Both the position numbers and the translations under genes were made by a program. Positions 26,705 to 31,518 of a DNA stretch of 44,367 nucleotides are shown one piece after another. The DNA lies in the IMG/VR virus record IMGVR_UViG_3300046006_004608, positions 1 to 44,367 of that record; one strand, given 5' to 3'. The number at the start of each line of letters is the position of its first letter. The first letter of the stretch is position 1. The notes under the pieces are model-generated. The model was not told the DNA's origin. It was given only the letters and a program-made list of their open reading frames with translations, and ran no database searches. Source of the DNA: a virus.

Positions 26705-26831
26705 TAGCTTGTTGATACTGTTCCAACGTTAACCCAAACGATGTTGCTTGGGTTGATTGTTGTTTTAATATATAATCGTTAAACGCCTCTTTAGTTAGCA
26801 TGAGTGTACTCTCAATATATTTTTTATTCAT
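26655..26831 (-). CDS. Small hypothetical protein, 58 aa, convergent with the T5orf172 gene
   Basis: ATG at 26831, TAA at 26655. It starts MNKKYIESTLMLTKEAFNDYILKQ and continues with SFGLTLEQYQQAIIEG: balanced, protein-like composition with two predicted helices. The last 50 nt overlap the end of the convergent plus-strand gene. No good promoter of either class was found. It could be a chance ORF, but it fills an otherwise empty 175-nt interval. Confidence 0.42.
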   Translation of the reverse strand: MNKKYIESTLMLTKEAFNDYILKQQSTQATSFGLTLEQYQQAIIEGSVVQSSPQSGSL

Positions 26832-26880
26832 AAAAGATTTATTGATGGTGATATATACTTTGTCGACATAAAAAGGTGTG

Positions 26881-27144
26881 TTAAAGGAGATCTTTGAAAT
26901 GTTGCAACCTACTCGGAACTTGGTTTAAACCACTTTTGCTATTCTTTTTTATAGAAGATTTAATTACTCGACGAGGTAGTGGAGTACTGGGTATTATTGT
27001 ATTTGTATTTGGAGGATAGGGGTAAAAATGTCCATTATGGTATTCACCATCATGAAATGATCCTCTTGGGTTAACTACTTGAACTCTATACTTACTACAA
27101 CTAGACATTAATAACATAATAAGGATAATAGACAATATTCTCAT
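26881..27144 (-). CDS. Lipoprotein, 87 aa
   Basis: The signal peptide MRILSIILIMLLMSSC ends in a lipobox (LMSSC, Cys 16), so it should be lipidated and anchored in an inner or outer membrane. The mature part is Pro/Asn/His-rich (GEYHNGHFYPYPPNTN) with a basic C-terminal half (RRVIKSSIKKNSK). A small phage lipoprotein could be an outer spanin or a superinfection-exclusion factor; the Pro-rich mature part mildly favours a spanin. A late-type box precedes it. Confidence 0.65.
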   Translation of the reverse strand: MRILSIILIMLLMSSCSKYRVQVVNPRGSFHDGEYHNGHFYPYPPNTNTIIPSTPLPRRVIKSSIKKNSKSGLNQVPSRLQHFKDLL

Positions 27145-27157
27145 ACGTGTGTGTTTT

Positions 27158-27167
27158 TAATAAATAT
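27158..27167 (-). promoter_or_regulatory. Late-type promoter box for the lipoprotein gene
   Basis: Minus-strand CTATATTTATT, 13 nt before the ATG at 27144. Confidence 0.45.
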
Positions 27168-27255
27168 AGTGTAGTATGTGATTTATTAGTTAGTATATGC
27201 GTATATATTGTCGGGGGTGTAGAGGTGTATGCGTGTTGAGAATGTGCCTATCCTT

Positions 27256-27352
27256 TTTTACGCCGCCCCCGCCCCGTCGATGGACCGCGGCTAGCGTGGG
27301 AGCAGATCGCAATCAGACCGCTATCGGGCCGCTAACAATCGCTAGCGCCCCG
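27256..27352. other. GC-rich structured island in an AT-rich genome
   Basis: About 95 bases dominated by G and C (for example the C-rich run at 27261-27276 and CGCGG at 27286), while surrounding sequence is strongly AT-rich. It contains a 9-bp inverted repeat with one mismatch (27326-27334 with 27343-27351) that overlaps the stop of the 86-aa gene. AGCGGTC/CGCTAGC-like words recur. No promoter or convincing ORF was found. Candidate structured RNA, 3' UTR element or origin-like site. Confidence 0.45.
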
Positions 27353-27602
27353 ACATCAACACACTTTCCATTTTCCTCCTCGCCATAATATATGCCCCGA
27401 AATCCTCATAATCCTCATCATCCACACTGTCATGTGCCAATCTAGCATCGTGCGCCTGGTCATCCAGTACCTTCATCCAGCACTCATACTGTTCATCGAA
27501 TGTGAGGTCTGAGTTCCACATACCGTTAAGGATAGTCCATTGAGCGAATGCGATTGCTACTTCTTTACTTGCTAGATCATTAATCATGTAATTCATATTC
27601 AT
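27342..27602 (-). CDS. Hypothetical acidic protein, 86 aa
   Basis: Starts MNMNYMINDLASKEVAIAF. Aromatic and acidic (FDEQYECWMKVLDDQ; DSVDDEDYEDFGAYIMARRK). No membrane segment. Its TAG stop lies inside the hairpin of the GC-rich island. A hairpin-associated promoter lies just upstream. No family is recognised. Confidence 0.6.
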   Translation of the reverse strand: MNMNYMINDLASKEVAIAFAQWTILNGMWNSDLTFDEQYECWMKVLDDQAHDARLAHDSVDDEDYEDFGAYIMARRKMESVLMSGR

Positions 27603-27614
27603 TAATTTTATAGT

Positions 27615-27639
27615 GTGAATGTAAGGTGGAGCCTTCGCC
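27615..27639 (-). promoter_or_regulatory. GKCA-class promoter, hairpin-associated
   Basis: GGCG with TACATTCAC 16 bases downstream, before the 86-aa gene. The GGCG sits in the hairpin 27628-27641, so the spacer is its 3' arm. Confidence 0.6.
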
Positions 27640-27642
27640 CCA
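27627..27642 (-). terminator. Hairpin GGGGC-GAAG-GCTCC
   Basis: 5-bp stem with one G-U plus a closing T-A, 5 nt after the stop of the 60-aa membrane gene. There is no T-run because the -10 box of the next promoter follows. Confidence 0.5.
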
Positions 27643-27646
27643 TCAT

Positions 27647-27829
27647 CTATTTATTATTTGTTTCGTAATAGATAACGTAAGCTATACCTCCAAATAACGC
27701 TCCGAAGAATAGATAAGCACCACGTCCACCCGAACCCCATTCAGCTATATTGGGAGTGAGGCTGATGAATGATACTACTAGATACAATACGATTAATGAT
27801 ACTACAAGCGAAATGATAAATTGTTTCAT
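27647..27829 (-). CDS. Two-helix membrane protein, 60 aa
   Basis: An N-terminal transmembrane helix (FIISLVVSLIVLYLVVSFISL), a Gly-rich loop (WGSGGRG), then a second helix (AYLFFGALFGGIAYVIYY). It has the holin-like size and layout of class II holins, but no endolysin gene is near. It has its own hairpin-promoter. Confidence 0.6.
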   Translation of the reverse strand: MKQFIISLVVSLIVLYLVVSFISLTPNIAEWGSGGRGAYLFFGALFGGIAYVIYYETNNK

Positions 27830-27848
27830 ATGTTTAATTTTATTATGT

Positions 27849-27874
27849 GATGAATATATGAACGGGGCTTTGCC
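27849..27874 (-). promoter_or_regulatory. GKCA-class promoter, hairpin-embedded
   Basis: GGCA then TATATTCATC at spacing 16. GGCA spans the end of the 5' arm and the loop of the hairpin at 27862-27878. Confidence 0.7.
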
Positions 27875-27878
27875 CCGT
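27862..27878 (-). terminator. Strong hairpin ACGGGGC-AAA-GCCCCGT
   Basis: Perfect 7-bp GC-rich stem 5 nt after the stop of the 59-aa gene. Its 3' arm is the spacer of the next promoter instead of being followed by Ts. Confidence 0.65.
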
Positions 27879-27882
27879 CCAC

Positions 27883-28062
27883 CTATAATTCATTTGTATT
27901 GGGTGTCGCTTTACGTTTACGGTTGAAGGCATACAGTTTAATCGTTAGTGCTAGTGGCCCTATTACTATACCTATTTCCTGGTCGGTATATATTGCTCCG
28001 AATAATACACCTGGAATTAATGATACATTTAAATACTTGGTTCTAATAATTAAATTTTCCAT
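27883..28062 (-). CDS. Membrane-associated protein, 59 aa
   Basis: ATG at 28062, TAG at 27883. MENLIIRTKYLNVSLIPGVLFGAIYTDQEIGIVIGPLALTI has one or two hydrophobic stretches, then a basic tail (NRKRKATP). It is flanked by promoters and hairpins of the same type as its neighbours. No family is recognised. Confidence 0.55.
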   Translation of the reverse strand: MENLIIRTKYLNVSLIPGVLFGAIYTDQEIGIVIGPLALTIKLYAFNRKRKATPNTNEL

Positions 28063-28085
28063 ATTGTTTTAATTTTTAATTGTGT

Positions 28086-28111
28086 CCTGAATATATGACC
28101 TTATTTTTGCC
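28086..28111 (-). promoter_or_regulatory. GKCA-class promoter
   Basis: GGCA then TATATTCAGG at spacing 16, overlapping the stop of the 32-aa peptide gene upstream and serving the 59-aa gene. Confidence 0.6.
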
Positions 28112-28199
28112 TGCGCTGATGTCTCCAGACACCTACTAGTATTACTGTGTTCACTAAGATTGTTACTAAGGCAGCTACGTTAATTGAATACATACTCAT
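28101..28199 (-). CDS. Membrane micropeptide, 32 aa
   Basis: ATG at 28199 (MSMYSINVAALVTILVNTVILV), with one transmembrane helix and a basic C-terminus (WRHQRRQK). It lies directly downstream of the C-less cassette, with normal base use. It matches in length and topology the 32-aa peptide inside the cassette (28472-28570), although sequence similarity is not convincing. Confidence 0.5.
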   Translation of the reverse strand: MSMYSINVAALVTILVNTVILVGVWRHQRRQK

Positions 28200-28221
28200 A
28201 TTAATTGATTTATATTGTTTA

Positions 28222-28247
28222 GATGAAGATAGGTGATCATTCCTGAC
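28222..28247 (-). promoter_or_regulatory. GKCA-class promoter at the left edge of the C-less cassette
   Basis: GTCA then TATCTTCATC at spacing 16. It is embedded in hairpin 28232-28251 and drives the 32-aa peptide gene outside the cassette. Confidence 0.65.
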
Positions 28248-28251
28248 CACC
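28232..28251 (-). terminator. Left boundary hairpin of the C-less cassette
   Basis: Minus-strand GGTGGTCA-GGAA-TGATCACC, 8 bp with one G-U and a GNRA loop. Almost the same sequence as the hairpin at 30227-30248. Its arms contain the first Cs of a transcript leaving the cassette. Confidence 0.65.
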
Positions 28252-28259
28252 CACATTTA

Positions 28260-28418
28260 TTATTCTTCTTCTTTTACTACTTTATTTATTTCATCCCTTA
28301 ACCTATCTAATAATAATTCACACTCTTCATTACTTATCATTTTACTTCCTTCACTATACCATCTCATCTTACCTACACAATAATACAAATCATTTAATTC
28401 CTTTAAACTTAAATTCAT
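28260..28418 (-). CDS. C-free gene, 52 aa
   Basis: ATG at 28418, TAA at 28260. It starts MNLSLKELNDLYYCVGKMRW, then a short linker and a helical acidic C-terminus (ECELLLDRLRDEINKVV, EEE). There is no Ala, His, Pro, Gln or Thr. It looks like a two-helix hairpin protein. It is the last gene of the cassette, ending a few bases before the boundary hairpin. No family is recognised. Confidence 0.65.
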   Translation of the reverse strand: MNLSLKELNDLYYCVGKMRWYSEGSKMISNEECELLLDRLRDEINKVVKEEE

Positions 28419-28436
28419 AATTATATTTTTTAATTA

Positions 28437-28462
28437 ATTAAATATACAATATTAATTCTAAC
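28437..28462 (-). promoter_or_regulatory. C-free version of the GKCA-class promoter
   Basis: GTTA then TATATTTAAT at spacing 16, before the 52-aa gene. GTTA is GTCA with C changed to T. Confidence 0.6.
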
Positions 28463-28471
28463 AAAACAAAT

Positions 28472-28570
28472 TTAATTTTTTCTTCTATCTAATTCTACTT
28501 TATAACTAATACTAATAAAAATAACATTAAATAAAATAGTAAATAAAATAACATAATTAATTAAATTCAT
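28472..28570 (-). CDS. Membrane micropeptide, 32 aa, holding the cassette's only C
   Basis: ATG at 28570, TAA at 28472. MNLINYVILFTILFNVIFIS forms one transmembrane helix, followed by a basic tail (KVELDRRKN). The single C of the cassette (G at 28539 on the plus strand) is in an ACT codon for Thr11. It has its own C-free promoter, which supports expression. Confidence 0.5.
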   Translation of the reverse strand: MNLINYVILFTILFNVIFISISYKVELDRRKN

Positions 28571-28589
28571 AATAATAATTTTTAATTTA

Positions 28590-28615
28590 AATAAATATAC
28601 ACTATTAATTCTAAC
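28590..28615 (-). promoter_or_regulatory. C-free version of the GKCA-class promoter
   Basis: GTTA then TATATTTATT at spacing 16, before the 32-aa membrane peptide gene. Confidence 0.6.
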
Positions 28616-28628
28616 TAAACTAATTTAT

Positions 28629-28913
28629 TTAATACCTAATTACTTCTTTAAATCTACAAACTATATCATTTTCTTCTACACTAAAAATATATTCTATTCC
28701 ATCATCATCATTTTTATATTTTATTTCTTTCACTTCATTAATATAATCTCTCATTTCATAAAACATATTTACATCTTCTTCATCATAATTATCTAAATCT
28801 CCTTTTTCAATTTCTTCATATCTAAACTCTACTAATTCTCCTTCATCATACTCATTATCATTTCCACAATTAAAATCATAAATCATACTTTCTAAATAAT
28901 TTTCAATAATCAT
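28629..28913 (-). CDS. C-free gene, 94-aa acidic protein
   Basis: Starts MIIENYLESMIYDFNCGNDNE. Strongly acidic (YDEGELVEF, EEIEKGDLDNYDEEDVN), ending with alternating strands (IEYIFSVEENDIVCRFKEV). It lacks Ala, His, Pro, Gln and Thr. The high D/E content partly follows from C-free codons (GAT, GAA), so DNA mimicry cannot be claimed from charge alone. No family is recognised. Confidence 0.7.
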   Translation of the reverse strand: MIIENYLESMIYDFNCGNDNEYDEGELVEFRYEEIEKGDLDNYDEEDVNMFYEMRDYINEVKEIKYKNDDDGIEYIFSVEENDIVCRFKEVIRY

Positions 28914-28931
28914 AATTATATTTTTTAATTA

Positions 28932-28957
28932 ATTAAATATACAATATTAATTCTAAC
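28932..28957 (-). promoter_or_regulatory. C-free version of the GKCA-class promoter
   Basis: GTTA then TATATTTAAT at spacing 16, before the 94-aa gene. Nearly identical over 30 bases to the promoter at 28437. Confidence 0.6.
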
Positions 28958-28966
28958 TAAACTAAT

Positions 28967-29266
28967 TTATTTAATAACTAATAAATTATATTCATCCATA
29001 TACTTATTAAAATTATTCTCCTCATTATATTCCTTTAAAAATTCATATATCCAATCAAAATCACCACCTTCAAACTCTATCATTTCTTTTTCAACTAATC
29101 TATCTAATATCAAATAAAAATACCAAATATAATTTCCACCACTTACTTCTTCATCTCCAATTCCATCACATACTTTTTTATACTTATTACTAATCTTTAT
29201 CTTATCATCACCTTCACATACTTCAATCCACATCCATTCTTTTAAATCTTTTAAATTTAATTTCAT
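28967..29266 (-). CDS. C-free gene, 99 aa
   Basis: Starts MKLNLKDLKEWMWIEVCEGDDKI, with a helical, aromatic centre (NYIWYFYLILDRLVEKEMIEF) and YEFLKEYNEENNF near the end. A normal soluble fold seems likely despite the complete absence of Ala, His, Pro, Gln and Thr. No family is recognised. Confidence 0.7.
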   Translation of the reverse strand: MKLNLKDLKEWMWIEVCEGDDKIKISNKYKKVCDGIGDEEVSGGNYIWYFYLILDRLVEKEMIEFEGGDFDWIYEFLKEYNEENNFNKYMDEYNLLVIK

Positions 29267-29286
29267 ATTTTTAATTTTTAATTATA

Positions 29287-29312
29287 ATTAAATATACACA
29301 ATTAATTCTAAC
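29287..29312 (-). promoter_or_regulatory. C-free version of the GKCA-class promoter
   Basis: GTTA then TATATTTAAT at spacing 16, before the 99-aa gene. Confidence 0.6.
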
Positions 29313-29321
29313 AATACAAAT

Positions 29322-29513
29322 TTATTTTAATAATATTATACAATATTCTTTACCATCATCATCCCAATTACTATCATCAATATTATTACCTTTATATACT
29401 TTATTAACATCTATTTTAACCATAAATTCATCACCATCACTATCAAATTCACCTAATACATCTAATTCACCATTAAATTTACTTAATAAACTAATTAATT
29501 CTTTTACTTTCAT
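29322..29513 (-). CDS. C-free gene, 63 aa, paralogue of the normal gene at 30733-30996
   Basis: MKVKELISLLSKFNGELDVLG aligns with MTIKDLIEQLSKFNPETEVLG of the 87-aa protein encoded outside the cassette. The middle (VKIDVNKV, NIDDSN, DDDG) and the end (YCIILL versus VVLLNL) also correspond. Where the outside protein has Thr, Gln or Pro, this one has Val, Leu, Gly or other residues whose codons need no C. This is the clearest evidence that an ordinary gene family was recoded or mutated to lose C. The family is a small alpha/beta phage protein of unknown function. Confidence 0.75.
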   Translation of the reverse strand: MKVKELISLLSKFNGELDVLGEFDSDGDEFMVKIDVNKVYKGNNIDDSNWDDDGKEYCIILLK

Positions 29514-29533
29514 ACTTTAATTTTTTAATTATA

Positions 29534-29559
29534 ACTAAATATACATAATTAATTTTAAT
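29534..29559 (-). promoter_or_regulatory. C-free promoter variant
   Basis: ATTA then TATATTTAGT at spacing 16, before the 63-aa gene. The first base differs from GTTA. Confidence 0.5.
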
Positions 29560-29573
29560 TAAACTAATTTACT

Positions 29574-29828
29574 TTAATAATTAAAATCAATACATCTACT
29601 CATTCTCATTCCCCATCCACTTTCACCCTCCACAAATTCAATACCTTCTAAACTCAATATTTTTTTACACTTCACCCAATTCACTCTACTACCTAATTTC
29701 CAACTCTCTCTACAAATCCTAAATCTATCCTTTTTATCCCCTCTATTACTCATACACATAATAAACACTCCATTTCCACACTTACTAAACATTTCATCTA
29801 ATTCATTCAATTTTAATTCTATACTCAT
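29574..29828 (-). CDS. C-free gene, 84-aa Cys-containing protein
   Basis: Start chosen at the ATG at 29828 (MSIELKLNELDEMFSKCGNG); the longer reading from 29861 would overlap the -10 box of its promoter. It contains five Cys, unusually many, plus Trp and Arg (RFRICRESWKLGSRVNWVKC). It is basic, unlike its acidic neighbours. Cys pairs could bind metal, but no standard finger spacing is seen. No Ala, His, Pro, Gln or Thr. Confidence 0.65.
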   Translation of the reverse strand: MSIELKLNELDEMFSKCGNGVFIMCMSNRGDKKDRFRICRESWKLGSRVNWVKCKKILSLEGIEFVEGESGWGMRMSRCIDFNY

Positions 29829-29845
29829 AATTAATAATTTATTTA

Positions 29846-29871
29846 TACAAATATACATCATTAATCACAAT
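29846..29871 (-). promoter_or_regulatory. C-free promoter variant
   Basis: ATTG then TATATTTGTA at spacing 16, before the 84-aa gene; here the -10 region also matches the Bacteroidota TAnnTTTG form exactly. Confidence 0.5.
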
Positions 29872-29895
29872 TAAACTAATTTATTTTTTTATCCA

Positions 29896-30138
29896 TCACC
29901 TCCTCCTCAACTCAAAATCAATACCTACCCTATTTAACCACATATCCAAATCAATATCCTCCACACTATCCACTCTAAACATCTCCACATCATCCTCTAC
30001 ACTATAAATTCCTATCTCACTCATTATCTCACTTACATCACCCTCACTTAATACAAATCTCTCCATCAACAAATCACTACTAACCTTATAATCTCTAACT
30101 AAATCACCATCATCATCAATACAATAAATTTTAATCAT
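29896..30138 (-). CDS. C-free gene, 80-aa acidic protein (first in cassette)
   Basis: Starts MIKIYCIDDDGDLVRDYKVSS. It has two or three acidic helices (EGDVSEIMSEIGIYSVEDDVEMF, read in parts) and ends in Arg residues (ELRRR). It lacks Ala, His, Pro, Gln and Thr. It is promoter-proximal in the cassette. No family is recognised. Confidence 0.7.
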   Translation of the reverse strand: MIKIYCIDDDGDLVRDYKVSSDLLMERFVLSEGDVSEIMSEIGIYSVEDDVEMFRVDSVEDIDLDMWLNRVGIDFELRRR

Positions 30139-30151
30139 AATTATTAATTTA

Positions 30152-30177
30152 TATAAATATAATAAATTAATTATAAC
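30152..30177 (-). promoter_or_regulatory. C-free promoter, most upstream in the cassette
   Basis: GTTA then TATATTTATA at spacing 16. A transcript from here to 28246 would contain one C. Confidence 0.6.
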
Positions 30178-30218
30178 AAAACAAATATATTTTAAATTAA
30201 TTATGTTAAGATAATATT

Positions 30219-30248
30219 AAAAAAATGGGTGATCATTTCTGACCACCC
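30219..30248 (-). terminator. Intrinsic terminator forming the right boundary of the C-less cassette
   Basis: Minus-strand GGGTGGTCA-GAAA-TGATCACCC (9 bp, one G-U, GNRA loop) followed by ATTTTTTT. It stops upstream transcription just before the cassette starts at 30204, isolating it. Near copy of 28232-28251. Confidence 0.8.
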
Positions 30249-30270
30249 ACATTCACCTGATATAAAAAAA

Positions 30271-30459
30271 CTAATTTATCTTTACCAACTCACCTCTAAT
30301 CTCAAATACATCATAATTTTCAAAAAATGATTTCTTAGCTTCTTCTAAATTAAATTCTTCTCTACCGCCATACATTTCCTCTACTAATTCATCAATTGTA
30401 CAACCATTTGTAGTAAAATAATTATCATTTCCAAAAAATTCAATTACTAAATATTTCAT
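30271..30459 (-). CDS. Hypothetical protein, 62 aa
   Basis: MKYLVIEFFGNDNYFTTNG, then TIDELVEEMYGG and EEAKKSFFENYDVFEI: a small alpha/beta protein. The coding strand is C-poor but not C-free (about 9 Cs in the region 30301-30480). It lies just upstream of the cassette-bounding terminator. No family is recognised. Confidence 0.65.
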   Translation of the reverse strand: MKYLVIEFFGNDNYFTTNGCTIDELVEEMYGGREEFNLEEAKKSFFENYDVFEIRGELVKIN

Positions 30460-30472
30460 ATGTTTTAATTTT

Positions 30473-30498
30473 GATAAATGTACGTAAATAGTTGTGAC
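30473..30498 (-). promoter_or_regulatory. GKCA-class promoter
   Basis: TTTTGTCA then TACATTTATC at spacing 16, before the 62-aa gene. Confidence 0.65.
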
Positions 30499-30505
30499 AA
30501 AAAAA

Positions 30506-30676
30506 TCAATTTAATTCTCTAATTCTATCAAACACATCATCAAACAAAGAATTAACATCTGTTTCTTCATCTTCACCAAATTCTCTCAAATAATCTACAT
30601 CATATAAAAAAACTTTTAACACAGATTCTAATTCATTTAAACGTTCGTTTTGTTCTAATGTTAATTTATCACTCAT
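30506..30676 (-). CDS. Acidic helical protein, 56 aa
   Basis: ATG at 30676, TGA at 30506. MSDKLTLEQNERLNELESVLKV is a helix; DVNSLFDDVFDRIREL ends it. Acidic, with no Cys. It has its own promoter. No family is recognised. Confidence 0.6.
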   Translation of the reverse strand: MSDKLTLEQNERLNELESVLKVFLYDVDYLREFGEDEETDVNSLFDDVFDRIRELN

Positions 30677-30689
30677 AATTTTTAATTTG

Positions 30690-30715
30690 ATTAAATATAT
30701 ATAAATAATTGTGAC
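30690..30715 (-). promoter_or_regulatory. GKCA-class promoter
   Basis: TTTTGTCA then TATATTTAAT at spacing 16, before the 56-aa gene. Confidence 0.6.
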
Positions 30716-30732
30716 AAAAAAAAGTGATGTTT

Positions 30733-30996
30733 TTATACATCACCTAAATTTAATAATACAACCTTAGGACCAATATAAGTTTCTTCACCTGTTTCTTCAT
30801 CTTCATTATAACACTCTACCCAATCTACTTCAGAACCATCTACACCTGAATAACCATTTGAATCATAAGGGTCATCTAGTATAATTGACTTAATAGGTAC
30901 TTTGTAGGTGTAATCTGTAGGGTCAGTACACATACCTAATACTTCTGTTTCTGGATTAAATTTACTTAATTGTTCAATCAAATCTTTTATTGTCAT
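30733..30996 (-). CDS. Phage small protein, 87 aa; normal-composition paralogue of the C-free gene at 29322
   Basis: Start at the ATG at 30996; the longer frame would overlap the promoter. MTIKDLIEQLSKFNPETEVLG opens the protein, followed by KVPIKSIILDDPYDSNGY and an end strand KVVLLNL. It uses Thr, Pro, Gln and Ala normally. The N-terminal pattern (helix, then SKFNPxTEVxG) is found in many small phage proteins of unknown function. It is preceded by a strong promoter and a terminator. Confidence 0.7.
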   Translation of the reverse strand: MTIKDLIEQLSKFNPETEVLGMCTDPTDYTYKVPIKSIILDDPYDSNGYSGVDGSEVDWVECYNEDEETGEETYIGPKVVLLNLGDV

Positions 30997-31009
30997 ATGT
31001 TTTAATTTT

Positions 31010-31035
31010 GATAAATATACGTGTTTAATTTTGCC
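31010..31035 (-). promoter_or_regulatory. GKCA-class promoter
   Basis: GGCA then TATATTTATC at spacing 16, lying just downstream of the terminator at 31041-31068. Confidence 0.65.
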
Positions 31036-31040
31036 CATGT

Positions 31041-31068
31041 AAAAAAGCCCCGGGTAGAAACCCAGGGC
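31041..31068 (-). terminator. Intrinsic terminator
   Basis: Minus-strand GCCCTGGGT-TTCT-ACCCGGGGC (9 bp with one G-U) followed by TTTTTT, after the 132-aa gene. Confidence 0.85.
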
Positions 31069-31101
31069 GTAATCATTAAAAATTAAAAGTATGAACTATC
31101 T

Positions 31102-31500
31102 TTAAGCGTCTGCTTTATCATATAAATTAATTAATTCTGGAGTATATGTGCTGTGGCACTCCCAATAATCACCGTCGAAAATATAAACATAATCAACACT
31201 TTGATCGACAATCAATTTATCATAGCTGGTATTTTTCACTCCCACATTCGATTCACCCCTATCTCTACCGTATGCTAAACAATTATCTTTAATTCGCTTA
31301 TCGAAATCCTGTTTTTCACCAATAAATTTTCCCAACACACTCAAATCACCCAGCTTCATTAATTCATTTACTCGGTTAGGATTATTATAATGCTCCGTTA
31401 GGATCTGTCCGTTGTGCTCTGGGTAGCCATCAAAGTGGCAGTAAATATAATCAACTGAAGCATCTGTGTTTCTAACTCCGATGTAAGATCTTGTAGCCAT
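31102..31500 (-). CDS. Conserved phage protein (SYIGVR/CHFDGYPE family), 132 aa
   Basis: Start set at the ATG at 31500 (MATRSYIGVRNTDASVDYIYCHFDG), because the longer frame runs through the promoter. I recognise the IYCHFDGYPEHNGxxLxxHY pattern as a widespread conserved phage protein without assigned function. The C-terminal half has YDKLIVDQSVDYVYIFDGDYWEC. The conserved H, D, C and Y suggest a binding or catalytic site. Confidence 0.7.
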   Translation of the reverse strand: MATRSYIGVRNTDASVDYIYCHFDGYPEHNGQILTEHYNNPNRVNELMKLGDLSVLGKFIGEKQDFDKRIKDNCLAYGRDRGESNVGVKNTSYDKLIVDQSVDYVYIFDGDYWECHSTYTPELINLYDKADA

Positions 31501-31518
31501 ATATTTAATTTTTATTTC

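Larger units (their letters stand above)
28246..30204 (-). other. C-less cassette: coding strand with one C in 1,959 bases
   Basis: Reading the plus strand base by base, the only G between 28246 and 30204 is at 28539. From 28540 to 30204 there are 1,665 consecutive bases without G. Genes, start contexts, intergenic spacers and promoters are all included, so the minus (coding) strand and its RNA are made only of A, G and T/U apart from that one C. Adjacent 60-base stretches on the left carry about 9 Gs. The edges coincide with two near-identical hairpins (28232-28251 and 30227-30248). No other such run was seen in the window. Confidence 0.97.

Noticed and set aside
26705-27341. tRNA gene in the GC-rich area
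   Set aside because: No T-loop GGTTCRA pattern or cloverleaf arms could be found.
27197-27388. Plus-strand ORF of 63 codons in the GC-rich island
   Set aside because: Its composition (Arg, Pro, Cys-rich) is unlike other genes, it has no promoter of either class and overlaps the minus-strand 86-aa gene.
29829-29861. Longer N-terminus for the C-free 84-aa protein
   Set aside because: The added 11 codons lie on the -10 box of its promoter, so they are unlikely to be transcribed completely.
28629-30138. C-free acidic proteins as DNA-mimic anti-restriction proteins
   Set aside because: Acidic residues are favoured by C-free codons themselves, so charge is not independent evidence.
28246-30204. 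Diversity-generating retroelement as cause of the C-less zone
   Set aside because: Those systems change A positions in a short variable repeat and need a template repeat and reverse transcriptase; here C is absent over about 2 kb including spacers, and no reverse transcriptase gene is seen.
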